From: Xanthomonas codiaei
GTDB taxonomy: Bacteria > Pseudomonadota > Gammaproteobacteria > Xanthomonadales > Xanthomonadaceae
Direction: 5' to 3'
DNA: 58,285 nucleotides
Assembly: GCF_002939785.1 (NCBI RefSeq)
Contig: NZ_MDEC01000031.1
Coordinates: forward strand, 1-58,285
The translations under genes were made by a program, and so were the position numbers. This document shows, in pieces, positions 49,575 to 58,285 of the stretch (position 1 is its first letter; the number at the start of each line of letters is the position of its first letter). A model generated the notes under the pieces. The model searched no databases and was not told the DNA's origin. It was given only the letters and a program-made list of their open reading frames with translations.

Positions 49575-50120
49575 GTGACCCCGATTCGCCCGTTTCTGGA
49601 CCACACCCCGCAACTGGGCGCGCGCGTCTATATCGACCCGGCCTGCACCATCATCGGCAAGGTGAGCCTGGGCGACGATGTGTCGGTGTGGCCGGGCACG
49701 GTGATCCGCGGCGACGTCAATCATGTGCAGGTCGGTGCACGCACCAATGTGCAGGACGGCACCATCATCCACGTCAGTCACCACAGCCCGTTCAACAAGG
49801 CTGGCTACCCGACCATCATCGGCGCCGATGTCACCGTGGGCCACGGCACCATCCTGCATGCCTGCACCATCGAAGACCTGTGCCTGATCGGCATGGGCGC
49901 CTGCGTGCTCGACGGGGCCACCATCAAGCGCTACGGATTTGTCGGTGCCGGTGCCGTGGTCGGCCCGGGCAAGGTGGTCGGCGAGGCAGAATTGTGGCTG
50001 GGCAACCCCGCCCGCCTGGCGCGCACGCTCAGCGACAAGGAAATCGAAAGCCTGCATTACTCGGCCCAGCATTATGTGCGGCTCAAGGATCAGTACCTGG
50101 GCATTGCCGGCGCGCGCTGA
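49575..50120 (+). CDS. Gamma-carbonic anhydrase family protein
   Basis: 181 aa from the GTG at 49575, with GGAG about 7 nt upstream. It is a left-handed beta-helix of hexapeptide repeats (IIGKVSLGDDVSVWPGTVIRGDV). Zinc ligands appear as H66, H90 and H95 (IIHVSHHS, VGHGTILHACTIED). YrdA/PaaY-type proteins of this length may hydrate CO2 or act as thioesterases; activity is not proven by the sequence. Confidence 0.88.
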   Translation: MTPIRPFLDHTPQLGARVYIDPACTIIGKVSLGDDVSVWPGTVIRGDVNHVQVGARTNVQDGTIIHVSHHSPFNKAGYPTIIGADVTVGHGTILHACTIEDLCLIGMGACVLDGATIKRYGFVGAGAVVGPGKVVGEAELWLGNPARLARTLSDKEIESLHYSAQHYVRLKDQYLGIAGAR

Positions 50121-50200
50121 CCCGTTGTCTGCCGTGTGAACGCATGGCAGAATCTGCACCCTGCGGCGTGGGGACGCTGCCATCGAATGGATTCGACCTG

Positions 50201-51097
50201 ATGCACACTTCGGTTGTCCTGCGCGGCCTGCTGGCCGCCTGCCTGCTTGTCGCAAGCCCGCTGCTGCTCGCCGTACCGGCCGAGGCCGCGGACGAGGCGC
50301 AAGTGCTCTCTGCGCTGCAGTATCACGACGGCCATATCGCGCTGCCGCAGGCCAAGGCGCACTTCGATCTGGACCCGGCATTCCGTTACCTCGACAAGGC
50401 CGATACGCGCCGCGTGCTCGAGCAGCTATGGGGCAACCCGCCCGACGACAGCGTGCTGGGCATGATCGTGCCGCGGACGCCTGCACTGGATGCACCGGAC
50501 AGCTGGGCGGTGGTGGTGACCTATAGCGATGAGGGCTATGTGTCCGACGAGGACGCCGCCAAGATCGATTACAGCGAACTGCTGGAGCAGATGCAGCAAG
50601 GCACCGCCGAGGACAACGCCGCACGGCGCGAACAGGGCTACGGCACGGTGGACCTGCTCGGCTGGGCCGTGCCGCCGCGCTACGACGCCGGCAGCAAGAA
50701 GCTCTACTGGGCCAAGGAACTGCGCTTCGATGGCGCCCAGCAGCACACGCTCAATTACGACATCCGCGTCTTGGGGCGCAGCGGCTATCTCAGCCTCAAC
50801 GCCGTCGCCGGCATGGGCCAGCTCGAGCAGGTGCGTCAGGGCATGCAGCAGCTGCTGCCGATGACCGAGTTCGACCAGGGCGCGCGCTATGCCGACCACA
50901 ACCCGTCCACCGACAAGATCGCCAGCTATGGTCTGGCCGGCCTGATCGGCGGCGGCCTGGCAGCCAAGGCCGGCTTGTTCGCCAAGCTGGGCCTGCTGCT
51001 GGCCAAGGGCTGGAAGCTGGTGCTGTTCGGCGTGCTGGCGCTGGGCGCCGGCATCAAGCGTGTGTTCGCCGGGCGCAAGGCCAACGCCAACGGTTGA
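50201..51097 (+). CDS. DUF2167 exported membrane protein
   Basis: 298 aa. An N-terminal signal (MHTSVVLRGLLAACLLVASPLLLAVPAEA) is followed by a DUF2167 domain (LDKADTRRVLEQLWGNPPD...LGMIVP and SWAVVVTYSDEGYVSDEDAAKIDYSELL). A C-terminal Gly/Ala/Leu-rich membrane segment (LAGLIGGGLAAKAGLFAKLGLLL) and a basic tail end it. Its function is unknown. It lies 80 bp after the carbonic anhydrase gene on the same strand. Confidence 0.8.
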   Translation: MHTSVVLRGLLAACLLVASPLLLAVPAEAADEAQVLSALQYHDGHIALPQAKAHFDLDPAFRYLDKADTRRVLEQLWGNPPDDSVLGMIVPRTPALDAPDSWAVVVTYSDEGYVSDEDAAKIDYSELLEQMQQGTAEDNAARREQGYGTVDLLGWAVPPRYDAGSKKLYWAKELRFDGAQQHTLNYDIRVLGRSGYLSLNAVAGMGQLEQVRQGMQQLLPMTEFDQGARYADHNPSTDKIASYGLAGLIGGGLAAKAGLFAKLGLLLAKGWKLVLFGVLALGAGIKRVFAGRKANANG

Positions 51098-51367
51098 GCG
51101 CGCGTCGGCGCCGCCTTGCCGATCCACATCGGCATCGGCTTCGCGCCGACCAGGCGAGCCGGTCGCAACGCATGGGTGCGATGAGCGCAAGGCCTGCGTC
51201 GCCTTGGCCGACAAGGTCATCAGCGCGATGCCCTGCTCGATCATGTTTGCCGGCGTGGTATTGATCGACCTGCACGCGACAAGCCACGCACTTGAGCACG
51301 CGCGATTCTGCCGACACCTGGCGCCACGCCAGCGTTGGCCGCAGGCAAGGGCGTAGCGCCCGGATTT

Positions 51368-51634
51368 TCAAGGCTGCGTCGCACGCTCCAGGGCAGCCAG
51401 CATCGCCAACGCCTGCGTGCGCGAGCTGCCACACATTTCCATCGATGGCCGCAGGCTCGCGCAGACCGCCGGGCGGCTCGGCTGCCCGAACAGGCGGCAG
51501 CCCAACTGCGCATCCAGCTGCACGCAGGGCACACCGGCCGGCTTGCCCTGCGGCATGCCGGGAATCGGCGAACTGATGGAGGGGGCAATGCAACAGGCGG
51601 CACAGCCCGCGCGGCAGGACACAATGGCGCTCAT
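51368..51634 (-). CDS. YkgJ-family cysteine-cluster protein
   Basis: An 88-aa protein (two ATG choices, 51640 and 51634). Conserved cysteines sit in [21 protein letters not shown] and CASL, a pattern of the UPF0153/YkgJ family thought to bind metal. [18 protein letters not shown] is typical. The role is unknown. It is convergent with the DUF2167 gene and divergent from ilvD. Confidence 0.75.
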   Translation of the reverse strand: MSAIVSCRAGCAACCIAPSISSPIPGMPQGKPAGVPCVQLDAQLGCRLFGQPSRPAVCASLRPSMEMCGSSRTQALAMLAALERATQP

Positions 51635-51897
51635 GCGCACAGTCTAAACCGCCCGCGCTGACGGGCACTGGCAACGCATCACCGGCATTACGCACAGGGA
51701 TGAACCGTTCGGCGCAGGATCGATGGCCGGTCATTCGACGATATCGCCCGCGCATCCGCCATTTCTTGCCGTGCGTGAGCGAGACAGCTGCGTGCTACCG
51801 TGCGGGATCATCGGAGCGCGTCTTGACGGTTGCAGCAGCAACAGTCCAGGCGCGGTCTAATTGCCAGCCACCGCTCGCCCTTGTCGTTGACTCCGCC

Positions 51898-53736
<1,839 letters not shown>

Positions 53737-53992
53737 AGCTGGCTGCTACGATAGATCGAGCAGGCATCAGGTGGCCGCATAGCGCAGTTGTGCAGGAGTG
53801 ATACGTCGTGGCTCACGGATGCATTCGCGCCCATCTGCGAATGCGCGCAATGTTGGGTGGGTCGCGCTCGGCCAGTGCAGCAACTGGCTGCCGTCATCGC
53901 GCACAATCGAGTCTGAAAAGCGTGTCTCAGGCGCAATCATGGTGGCTTGCTTGGCAGCAAGCGGCCATCCGCTGCATCAGTCGCGCGGCAGC

Positions 53993-55009
53993 TCACGCTT
54001 CATCACCAACACTGCCCAGCCCATCCAATGGGCTGCGAACCGCCGACGCACCGCGTCCCAGCACATGCGTGTAGATCTGCGTGGTGGTCATGTCCTTGTG
54101 CCCCAGCAGTTCCTGTACGGTGCGGGTATCGTGGCCGGCCTCCAGCAGATGCGTGGCGAACGAATGCCGCAACGTATGGCAGGTCGCCGGCTTGACGATG
54201 CCAGCCTGCTGCCGTGCCGACTGCATCGCACGCTGCAGAATTTCTTCGAAGACATGGTGCCGGCCAGGCCTGCCGCTGCGCGGATCCCGCGACCGGCGCG
54301 CAGACGGGAACAGGTAGGGCCACCCCGGCTCAACGTCGGCATTGGGATACTTGCGCGCCAATGCGTGCGGCAGGAAGACCCGACCGGCACCCGCCAGGTC
54401 CGCCGCATGCACTAGCAGTGCGCGTTCGCGTTGCCGCTGTAGCGCCTCCCGCAAGCTGAGCGGCAACGGCACCCGCCGGCCCTTGCCACCTTTGCCGTCG
54501 CGCACCACGATCTCGCCGCGCGCGGCATCCACGTCCTTGATACGCAGACGCAGACATTCCATCAACCGCATCCCGCTGCCGTAGAGCAGACTAGCCATCA
54601 GCCAGCGCGGCCCCTCCAGCACCGCCAGCAGACGTGCGACCTCCTCGCGCGAAAGCACTACCGGAATACGCCTGGGCCGTTTTGCGCGCACCAGGTTTTC
54701 CATCCACGGCAGCTCGATGCGCAGCACCTCGCGGTAAAGAAACACAGTGCCGCCAAACGCCTGGTTCTGTGTGCCCGCAGACACCTGGCCATCGGTGGCC
54801 AGCCGCGTCAGGAACGCCTCGACCTCCGCCTGCCCCATCTGCGCCGGATGGCGTTTGCCGCTAGCCAGGATGAAGCGCCGTATCCAACTGATATACGCCT
54901 GTTCGGTGCGTATGCTGTAGTGCTTTACGCGCAGCCGGTCGCGCACCTGATCGAGCAGCCAGAGTGGCGGACGTGCTATTACGCCGTGCTCTCTGGGGGT
55001 GTAATTCAT
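53993..55009 (-). CDS. intI: Integron integrase
   Basis: A 338-aa tyrosine recombinase. The catalytic residues are visible: R148 (YGSGMRLMECLRL), K173-K176 region (DGKGGKGR), H278 and R281 (CHTLRHSFATHLLE), H304 (LLGHKDM) and Y313 (IYTHVLGRG). The integron-specific extra domain is present (about 218-252: RKYPNADVEPGWPYLFPSARRSRDPRSGRPGRHH). The C-terminal ASAVRSPLDGL matches IntI proteins. The frame is intact with no stops or shifts, although inactivated copies are known in some Xanthomonas. The ATG at 55009 is chosen. It is divergent from the cassette array, the usual integron layout. Confidence 0.95.
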   Translation of the reverse strand: MNYTPREHGVIARPPLWLLDQVRDRLRVKHYSIRTEQAYISWIRRFILASGKRHPAQMGQAEVEAFLTRLATDGQVSAGTQNQAFGGTVFLYREVLRIELPWMENLVRAKRPRRIPVVLSREEVARLLAVLEGPRWLMASLLYGSGMRLMECLRLRIKDVDAARGEIVVRDGKGGKGRRVPLPLSLREALQRQRERALLVHAADLAGAGRVFLPHALARKYPNADVEPGWPYLFPSARRSRDPRSGRPGRHHVFEEILQRAMQSARQQAGIVKPATCHTLRHSFATHLLEAGHDTRTVQELLGHKDMTTTQIYTHVLGRGASAVRSPLDGLGSVGDEA

Positions 55010-55175
55010 ACGCCTGCATCCCTGCTGGATAACACTGCAAGCATCCGCATGGTCGCGACCGCTTACCATCGTGCAATCCTGTAGTTGCGGCTAAGACTTC
55101 CCCTATTCACAAAGCGCCAGTCATCGAAAATACTGAGCGCAACACCGCATTTCGGCGGTCCAATAGTTGTTAGGC
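55010..55175 (+). other. Integron attI region
   Basis: The stretch between intI and the first cassette. A core site GTTAGGC at 55169-55175 marks the attI x cassette-1 junction (G|TT). No strong cassette promoter was identified; one may lie in intI. A CTG-N10-CAA element near 55023 is only a partial LexA-like match. Confidence 0.7.
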
Positions 55176-55179
55176 GCTA

Positions 55180-55482
55180 ATGACAATTCTTCTGGTGTTG
55201 GCTTTACTTTCAGCTGCCTCTACACCTGTTTGCTCCTCTGTTGCGCCAGGTGCAGAACCTATCCTCCCTACAGAGTCCACGGTGGTAGCAGCTGCCAAAG
55301 CCGCATGGCGCAACAAGTTCAGCTCGGCTGCGGTCAATGAGCGTGAGCAATACCAGGCGGAGCTGAAGGATGGTGTCTGGCATGTATTTGGCAAGCTACC
55401 TGCTGGATGGCGTGGTGGCACACCAGAGGCTTTAATCTGTGCAAGTGACGGCAAGGTACTCAAGGTGTTCCACAGCCGGTAA
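55180..55482 (+). CDS. Cassette 1: NTF2-fold immunity-like protein
   Basis: 100 aa; the ATG lies 10 bp into the cassette. A hydrophobic N-terminus (MTILLVLALLSAASTPVCSS) suggests export. The rest (AWRNKFSSAAVNEREQYQAELKDGVWHVFGKLP, then GWRGGTPEALICASDGKVLKVFHS) resembles small NTF2-fold immunity proteins in the W-x-V-x-G-x-L-P / GGTPxxxI pattern. No toxin is encoded nearby. GC is visibly lower than in the chromosome. Confidence 0.6.
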   Translation: MTILLVLALLSAASTPVCSSVAPGAEPILPTESTVVAAAKAAWRNKFSSAAVNEREQYQAELKDGVWHVFGKLPAGWRGGTPEALICASDGKVLKVFHSR

Positions 55483-55484
55483 GC

Positions 55485-55553
55485 GCCTAACAATTCATTC
55501 AAGCCGAACTTGTCCGCTGACGCGGCCAAGTCGGCTTAACTCCAGTGTTAGCC
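55485..55553 (+). repeat. attC 1
   Basis: A 69-bp attC: inverse core GCCTAAC (55485-55491), CATTCAAGCCGA arm, loop, TCGGCTTAACTC arm and core GTTAGCC (55547-55553). The loop (ACTTGTCCGCTGACGCGGCCAAG) differs from the later sites, making it the longest and most divergent of the array. Confidence 0.9.
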
Positions 55554-55575
55554 ATCACACAACAAGGGGAATTTC

Positions 55576-55845
55576 ATGGCTCATGAAGTAACGATGGACA
55601 TTGCTACCAAGTTCGTCCTGCACAAGGATGTAAAGGTTGAGGTCAAATCCAACGGAAGTAAGCTCGGAACTCTGCTCATCAGTAAGGGCAACATTGAGTG
55701 GCTTTCTAGCGGCGCACATGTCAATAAGAAGCGACTCACATGGGCGCAATTTGCCAAGCTGATCGAGGGTGAGGGCAAGCCCACCAAAGTCAAGAAGCGC
55801 GCTCCTAAGAAGGCTGCAAAGAAAAAGCCCGCTTCGCCAAAGTAA
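55576..55845 (+). CDS. Cassette 2: small protein with Lys-rich tail
   Basis: 89 aa. AAGGGGA precedes the ATG by 7 nt. Residues 1-65 form a compact beta-rich unit (FVLHKDVKVEVKSNGSKLGTLLISKGNIEWL...), and the last 20 residues are almost all Lys, Ala, Pro and Arg (KVKKRAPKKAAKKKP), like a histone-H1 tail. This is a recognisable type of mobile cassette protein, but its function is unknown; nucleic-acid binding is an inference from the tail. Confidence 0.65.
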   Translation: MAHEVTMDIATKFVLHKDVKVEVKSNGSKLGTLLISKGNIEWLSSGAHVNKKRLTWAQFAKLIEGEGKPTKVKKRAPKKAAKKKPASPK

Positions 55846-55853
55846 TTGGAGTT

Positions 55854-55913
55854 GGCTAACAATTTATTCAAGCCGATGCCGCTTCGCGGCGCGGCCTAAT
55901 TCAGGCGTTAGGC
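55854..55913 (+). repeat. attC 2
   Basis: 60 bp. Inverse core GGCTAAC (one base off consensus), arms AAGCCGA and CGGCCTAATTC, loop GCCGCTTCGCGGC, core GTTAGGC (55907-55913). Confidence 0.9.
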
Positions 55914-55929
55914 CGCGGAGGTAAGGCAT

Positions 55930-56166
55930 ATGGTTACCTACTCAGACGGAACGGCCATGAAGATCGGAGACTCCGTGCTGTTGGAGAACGGCCAGACACC
56001 CGGCACCATTGAGCTGATCGTTGTGACGCCGTCGGAGATGCAGTCAATCGGCGTTGAGGAGTCTGGTGTCATGTTGCTTTCCCCGCCATTCGGCAGCGTC
56101 TATCTGCAAGAATCGTCTTTGCAGAGAGAGCCTTTGCAGTTTGTTTCTCACGGCCCGTCGGCCTAA
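55930..56166 (+). CDS. Cassette 3: small beta-rich hypothetical protein
   Basis: 78 aa, ATG at 55930. MVTYSDGTAMKIGDSVLLENGQTPGTIELIVV looks like a small SH3-like fold found in other mobile and cassette proteins; the C-terminus is GVMLLSPPFGSVYLQE. The stop codon TAA lies inside attC 3, so the last residues (HGPSA) are partly specified by the recombination site. Function unknown. Confidence 0.55.
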   Translation: MVTYSDGTAMKIGDSVLLENGQTPGTIELIVVTPSEMQSIGVEESGVMLLSPPFGSVYLQESSLQREPLQFVSHGPSA

Positions 56167-56219
56167 CAAATCATTCAAGCCGACGCCGCTTCGCGGCGCG
56201 GCTAACTCAGGCGTTAGGG
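56161..56219 (+). repeat. attC 3
   Basis: 59 bp. Inverse core GCCTAAC (56161-56167), arms CAAGCCGACGCC and GGCGCGGCTAACTC, core GTTAGGG (56213-56219). It supplies the stop codon of the cassette 3 gene. Confidence 0.9.
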
Positions 56220-56225
56220 GGCAAC

Positions 56226-56531
56226 ATGCAAGGATCGCGATCGCTGTTTGGTTGGTTTATCGCAGTTTCGGCTTTTGTCGCTATCTATCGGCTGCGCGTA
56301 GCTTCCCTTGGGGTGCTGCTGCTCATACTTCCAACATTCACGCTTTTCCAACTGCTTTGGCTCAGTGACATCCTCCATTCAAAGCCATCAAATCACTGGC
56401 TTCTGAAGGTTCCGGGACTTAAAGCCCTGAGTCATGCTCTTCAGAAAGCTCTTGCACTTCCGGAGTGGGCAAGAGTGGTTGCAGTAGTTGGTAGTATCGC
56501 GTTAGGGTTTGGGTTGTCACATCTCGCGTAG
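56226..56531 (+). CDS. Cassette 4: small membrane protein
   Basis: 101 aa, ATG 7 bp after the cassette junction. Residues 5-45 are nearly all hydrophobic (LFGWFIAVSAFVAIYRLRVASLGVLLLILPTFTLFQLLW), giving two likely transmembrane helices, and a third lies at 82-98 (ARVVAVVGSIALGFGLS). No family is recognised. The stop codon TAG is followed by a run of nine C before attC 4. Confidence 0.55.
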   Translation: MQGSRSLFGWFIAVSAFVAIYRLRVASLGVLLLILPTFTLFQLLWLSDILHSKPSNHWLLKVPGLKALSHALQKALALPEWARVVAVVGSIALGFGLSHLA

Positions 56532-56537
56532 CCCCCC

Positions 56538-56597
56538 CCCTAACAATTCATTCAAGCCGAAACCGCTTCGCGGTTCGGCTTAATTCAAGCGTTAGGC
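56538..56597 (+). repeat. attC 4
   Basis: 60 bp. Inverse core CCCTAAC abuts a C9 run (56532-56540), then CAAGCCGAAACC, loop GCTTCGC, GGTTCGGCTTAATTC, core GTTAGGC (56591-56597). Confidence 0.88.
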
Positions 56598-56929
56598 GTG
56601 GTGGAGCAAGCGCGTCGGCGGGTGCAGCTTCGGTGAGTGGGCTAGCACGCATGCGGTCAGCTCCGGGCGGCAGTCACCGCTGCTATGGGCTGCGGTAAGT
56701 TCTGTGCTTCGCCGCTAAACGTTGTTGCCATGCTGCGCTCGTTGCAGTTGGCTTCGGTGGCATTACGCGCCGCTGCATCGCCGGGCAAGCTCCGTCCCGC
56801 AAGCTGTGGCACACTTGGTCCAAGCGGCAGTGCTGGGGAGCAAAGGTGCAACATCTAACTTCTGCGGCCACTCAATGCCTAACAACTCATTCAAGCCGAA
56901 GTTGCTTCGCAACTCGGCTTAACTCAGCG
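56592..56929 (+). other. Cassette 5: no convincing gene
   Basis: A 338-bp cassette with normal attC ends but no good reading frame. The best small ORF is 56730-56858 (42 aa, MLRSLQLASVALRAAASPGK...), without a ribosome-binding site. Minus-strand frames (56657-56854) are also possible. It may instead specify a small RNA, as reported for an integron cassette RNA (sRNA-Xcc1) in X. campestris; similarity to that RNA could not be checked. Confidence 0.6.
56730..56858 (+). CDS. Cassette 5: possible 42-aa peptide
   Basis: Starts ATG CTG CGC and ends TAA inside the gene-poor cassette. The product (42 aa) is rich in Ala, Gly, Ser and Leu and has no motif. There is no clear ribosome-binding site. It is listed only because cassettes usually carry a gene; it may not be translated. 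Confidence 0.2.
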   Translation: MLRSLQLASVALRAAASPGKLRPASCGTLGPSGSAGEQRCNI

Positions 56930-56935
56930 TTAGGA
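56877..56935 (+). repeat. attC 5
   Basis: 59 bp. Inverse core GCCTAAC (56877-56883), AAGCCGAAGTTG, loop CTTCGC, AACTCGGCTTAACTC, core GTTAGGA (56929-56935). Confidence 0.9.
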
Positions 56936-56938
56936 CCC

Positions 56939-57235
56939 ATGTCAGAGAACATCGAGAACTTCAGTGTGGTACTCCGCTCAGGTCTTCCCGCGCGTGAGCA
57001 TGCCTTCCTCTCAAAGATGTGTGGCCGGCTTAACTCGCCTGCCGGAGAGGATCTTCTTTTCCTGCGCTGCATAAATGTAGACACTTCCCATCATGTCTAC
57101 TTACAAGCTGACGCGATATCGCACGACGGACAATCGATCTATCCAGTCCAGATTCCGCATCAGTTTGTAATGCTCATAACTGGTCAAGATGTACCAAAGG
57201 CAATCGGTTTCAAGGTAAGCCGTGATGGGGCCTAA
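56939..57235 (+). CDS. Cassette 6: hypothetical protein
   Basis: 98 aa. The ATG at 56939 lies 10 bp after the junction. The sequence (MSENIENFSVVLRSGLPAREHAFLSKMCGRLNSPAGEDLLFLRCINVD) suggests a small alpha/beta protein with no membrane segments; no family was recognised. The TAA stop lies within attC 6. Confidence 0.55.
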   Translation: MSENIENFSVVLRSGLPAREHAFLSKMCGRLNSPAGEDLLFLRCINVDTSHHVYLQADAISHDGQSIYPVQIPHQFVMLITGQDVPKAIGFKVSRDGA

Positions 57236-57290
57236 CAATTCGCTCAGGCCGAAGCCGCTTCGCGGCACGGCTTTAACTCAAGTATTAGGT
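57230..57290 (+). repeat. attC 6 with an altered crossover core
   Basis: 61 bp. Inverse core GCCTAAC (57230-57236), arms CAGGCCGAAGCC and CGGCACGGCTTTAACTC. The right core reads ATTAGGT (57284-57290) where GTTRRRY is expected: the crossover G is A. All other attC sites here keep GTT. Confidence 0.85.
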
Positions 57291-57292
57291 GT

Positions 57293-57748
57293 ATGAACGG
57301 GCCAACCGCAATTGCAGCCAGCCTTCTTCTAGCGGGGTGCACTTCAGATGTTGTGACTAGCACCTACCCAACCCTTGCTGATGCTCGGGCTGATGAGTTA
57401 TTTGGTCGCGGCTGGTTGCCCGATATTCTGCCTCCTTCTGCTACGGATATTCGCACAACCAATAATCTTGACCTCAACGTCTCGGACGGTGAGTTCTCCT
57501 TTACACCATCTGACGCGCCCGTTCTATTCCGGCAACTACACAAGGGCACCCCAAACATGGCGCGCTACGCGAATGAGACCGCAGCGTATGCCAGGCTAGA
57601 CTATTCTGTATGGTCCTTTCAGGACGAGCAAAGTACTTGGATCTTTTTCTGTCAGGGGGAAAAGGGGTACTGCAAGTACACCATGTGGCTTGACCGGCAG
57701 TTGCCTAACAATTCATTCAAGCCGAACCCGCTTCGCGTGTCGGCTTAA
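57293..57748 (+). CDS. Cassette 7: putative lipoprotein
   Basis: 151 aa. MNGPTAIAASLLLAGCTSD is a short lipoprotein signal with lipobox LAGC (C16). Then TLADARADELFGRGWLPDILPPSATDIRTTNNLDLN is a pattern seen in other small lipoproteins from bacterial genomes and cassettes, though no function is known. The frame runs through the left half of attC 7, so the last residues (PNNSFKPNPLRVSA) come from the recombination site. Confidence 0.6.
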   Translation: MNGPTAIAASLLLAGCTSDVVTSTYPTLADARADELFGRGWLPDILPPSATDIRTTNNLDLNVSDGEFSFTPSDAPVLFRQLHKGTPNMARYANETAAYARLDYSVWSFQDEQSTWIFFCQGEKGYCKYTMWLDRQLPNNSFKPNPLRVSA

Positions 57749-57762
57749 TTCAGGTGTTAGCC
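57703..57762 (+). repeat. attC 7
   Basis: 60 bp. Inverse core GCCTAAC (57703-57709), arms CAAGCCGAACCC and TGTCGGCTTAATTC, core GTTAGCC (57756-57762). It also codes the C-terminus and stop of the cassette 7 lipoprotein. Confidence 0.9.
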
Positions 57763-57775
57763 GTCAACGACAACC

Positions 57776-58225
57776 ATGCCTGCCTCCGAGTTTGTAAAAG
57801 CAGTTGATGAGGTCCAACGAGCCTTGCGACCGTCTTTGAAGGAGCAGGGGTTCAAGGTCCGTGGGCGGACGTTCAATCGCTTGACTAAGGATGGCCTTAC
57901 GCAAGTCGTAAATCTGCAAATGGGTACTTCTGACCCGCCCGGTACAACCTATGTTCCCGGGCTCCGTGAAAACATGCATGGACTATTCACGGTCAATCTT
58001 GGCGTGTACATCCCGGAGGTTTCAGAGTTACACGGTGGCGGTCCAGCCAAATCTTGGATCCGAGAGTACGACTACTCAATCCGTTGCCGTCTTGGCCCCG
58101 CTAGCGGCACTGCGCAGGACCTGTGGTGGCACGCCCGCAGTCCAGCTTACGCCGTAGCTAATATCCAGCCGATGCTATTGTCATATGGTCTGCTCTTCTT
58201 GCCGACGTCCCCCCGTCCTGAGTAG
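57776..58225 (+). CDS. Cassette 8: DUF4304-like protein
   Basis: 149 aa. The start FVKAVDEVQRALRPSLKEQGFKVRGRTFNRLTKDGLTQVVNLQMG is the opening of DUF4304 proteins, followed by VNLGVYIPEV. The C-terminus (YGLLFLPTSPRPE) ends sooner and less typically than expected, so the gene may be truncated or altered near 58200. The function of DUF4304 is unknown. No attC appears after the stop in the window. Confidence 0.65.
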   Translation: MPASEFVKAVDEVQRALRPSLKEQGFKVRGRTFNRLTKDGLTQVVNLQMGTSDPPGTTYVPGLRENMHGLFTVNLGVYIPEVSELHGGGPAKSWIREYDYSIRCRLGPASGTAQDLWWHARSPAYAVANIQPMLLSYGLLFLPTSPRPE

Positions 58226-58285
58226 CGGCCGGGTTTAGAATCCAGGGTTGATGATAGCGGCGTTTGCCAGTTGTTGGGCATACGC

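Noticed and set aside
53737..53992. A gene between ilvD and intI
   Set aside because: Frames here run out of intI or ilvD and show no independent coding signal.
55019..55045. Possible LexA (SOS) box before intI
   Set aside because: CTG-N10-CAA lacks the right-hand CAG and does not match the Xanthomonas LexA consensus known to me.
58273..58279. GTTGGGC as a core of an eighth attC
   Set aside because: No inverse core or paired arms precede it in the preceding 60 bp.

Overview
The window is high-GC DNA from a Xanthomonas-type gammaproteobacterium. Three things point there: bioB-bioF-bioH-bioC follows ubiA and comF; a beta-ketoadipate (pca/pob/van) block sits beside glpR-glpD-glpF-glpK; and a chromosomal integron starts right after ilvD, its known site in Xanthomonas. 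The species is not assigned.

Layout. 1-606: remnant of a P4-type tyrosine integrase beside a tRNA-Arg(CCG), the worn edge of a genomic island. 1.1-10 kb: ubiA, comF, then biotin genes bioB, bioF, bioH and bioC, with a likely BirA operator before bioB and an atypical SDR between bioH and bioC. bioA and bioD are not here. 10-21 kb: housekeeping and accessory genes: an LpxO-like hydroxylase, a YdcF-like protein, a threonine-dehydratase-like enzyme, mnmG, an RlaP-like nucleotidyltransferase, a DUF2490 protein, an HSL-type esterase and a RIO kinase.

21-49 kb is mainly aromatic catabolism plus glycerol use. An IclR regulator (PcaR-like) lies near pcaI-pcaJ-pcaF-pcaH-pcaG-pcaB-pcaD-pcaC. The vanA-vanR-vanB operon diverges from pcaI. 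After the glp genes come pobA with an AraC regulator, and a set reading marR, aromatic porin, coniferyl-alcohol dehydrogenase, aldehyde dehydrogenase. An HD-GYP protein and an aromatic-acid MFS transporter follow. Together these could carry coniferyl alcohol and aldehydes to vanillate, then protocatechuate, then succinyl-CoA and acetyl-CoA. 4-Hydroxybenzoate would enter through PobA. Ferulate-side enzymes are not in the window.

49-58.3 kb: gamma-carbonic anhydrase, a DUF2167 protein, a YkgJ-like protein and ilvD. Then comes an integron with an intact-looking integrase on the minus strand, an attI-type site near 55.17 kb and at least eight cassettes separated by seven similar attC sites. Cassette genes are small, lower in GC and mostly of unknown function. 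One cassette has no convincing gene, and one attC carries an altered crossover base. The array probably runs past the window end.

Operator-like palindromes fit local regulators: BirA before bioB, GlpR before glpD, GTATAC sites before vanA, a PcaR-like box before pcaI, a Crp/Clp-type site before mnmG, and a GTTATTG-type palindrome shared by the marR operon and a distant esterase. These were found by eye and are not proven.
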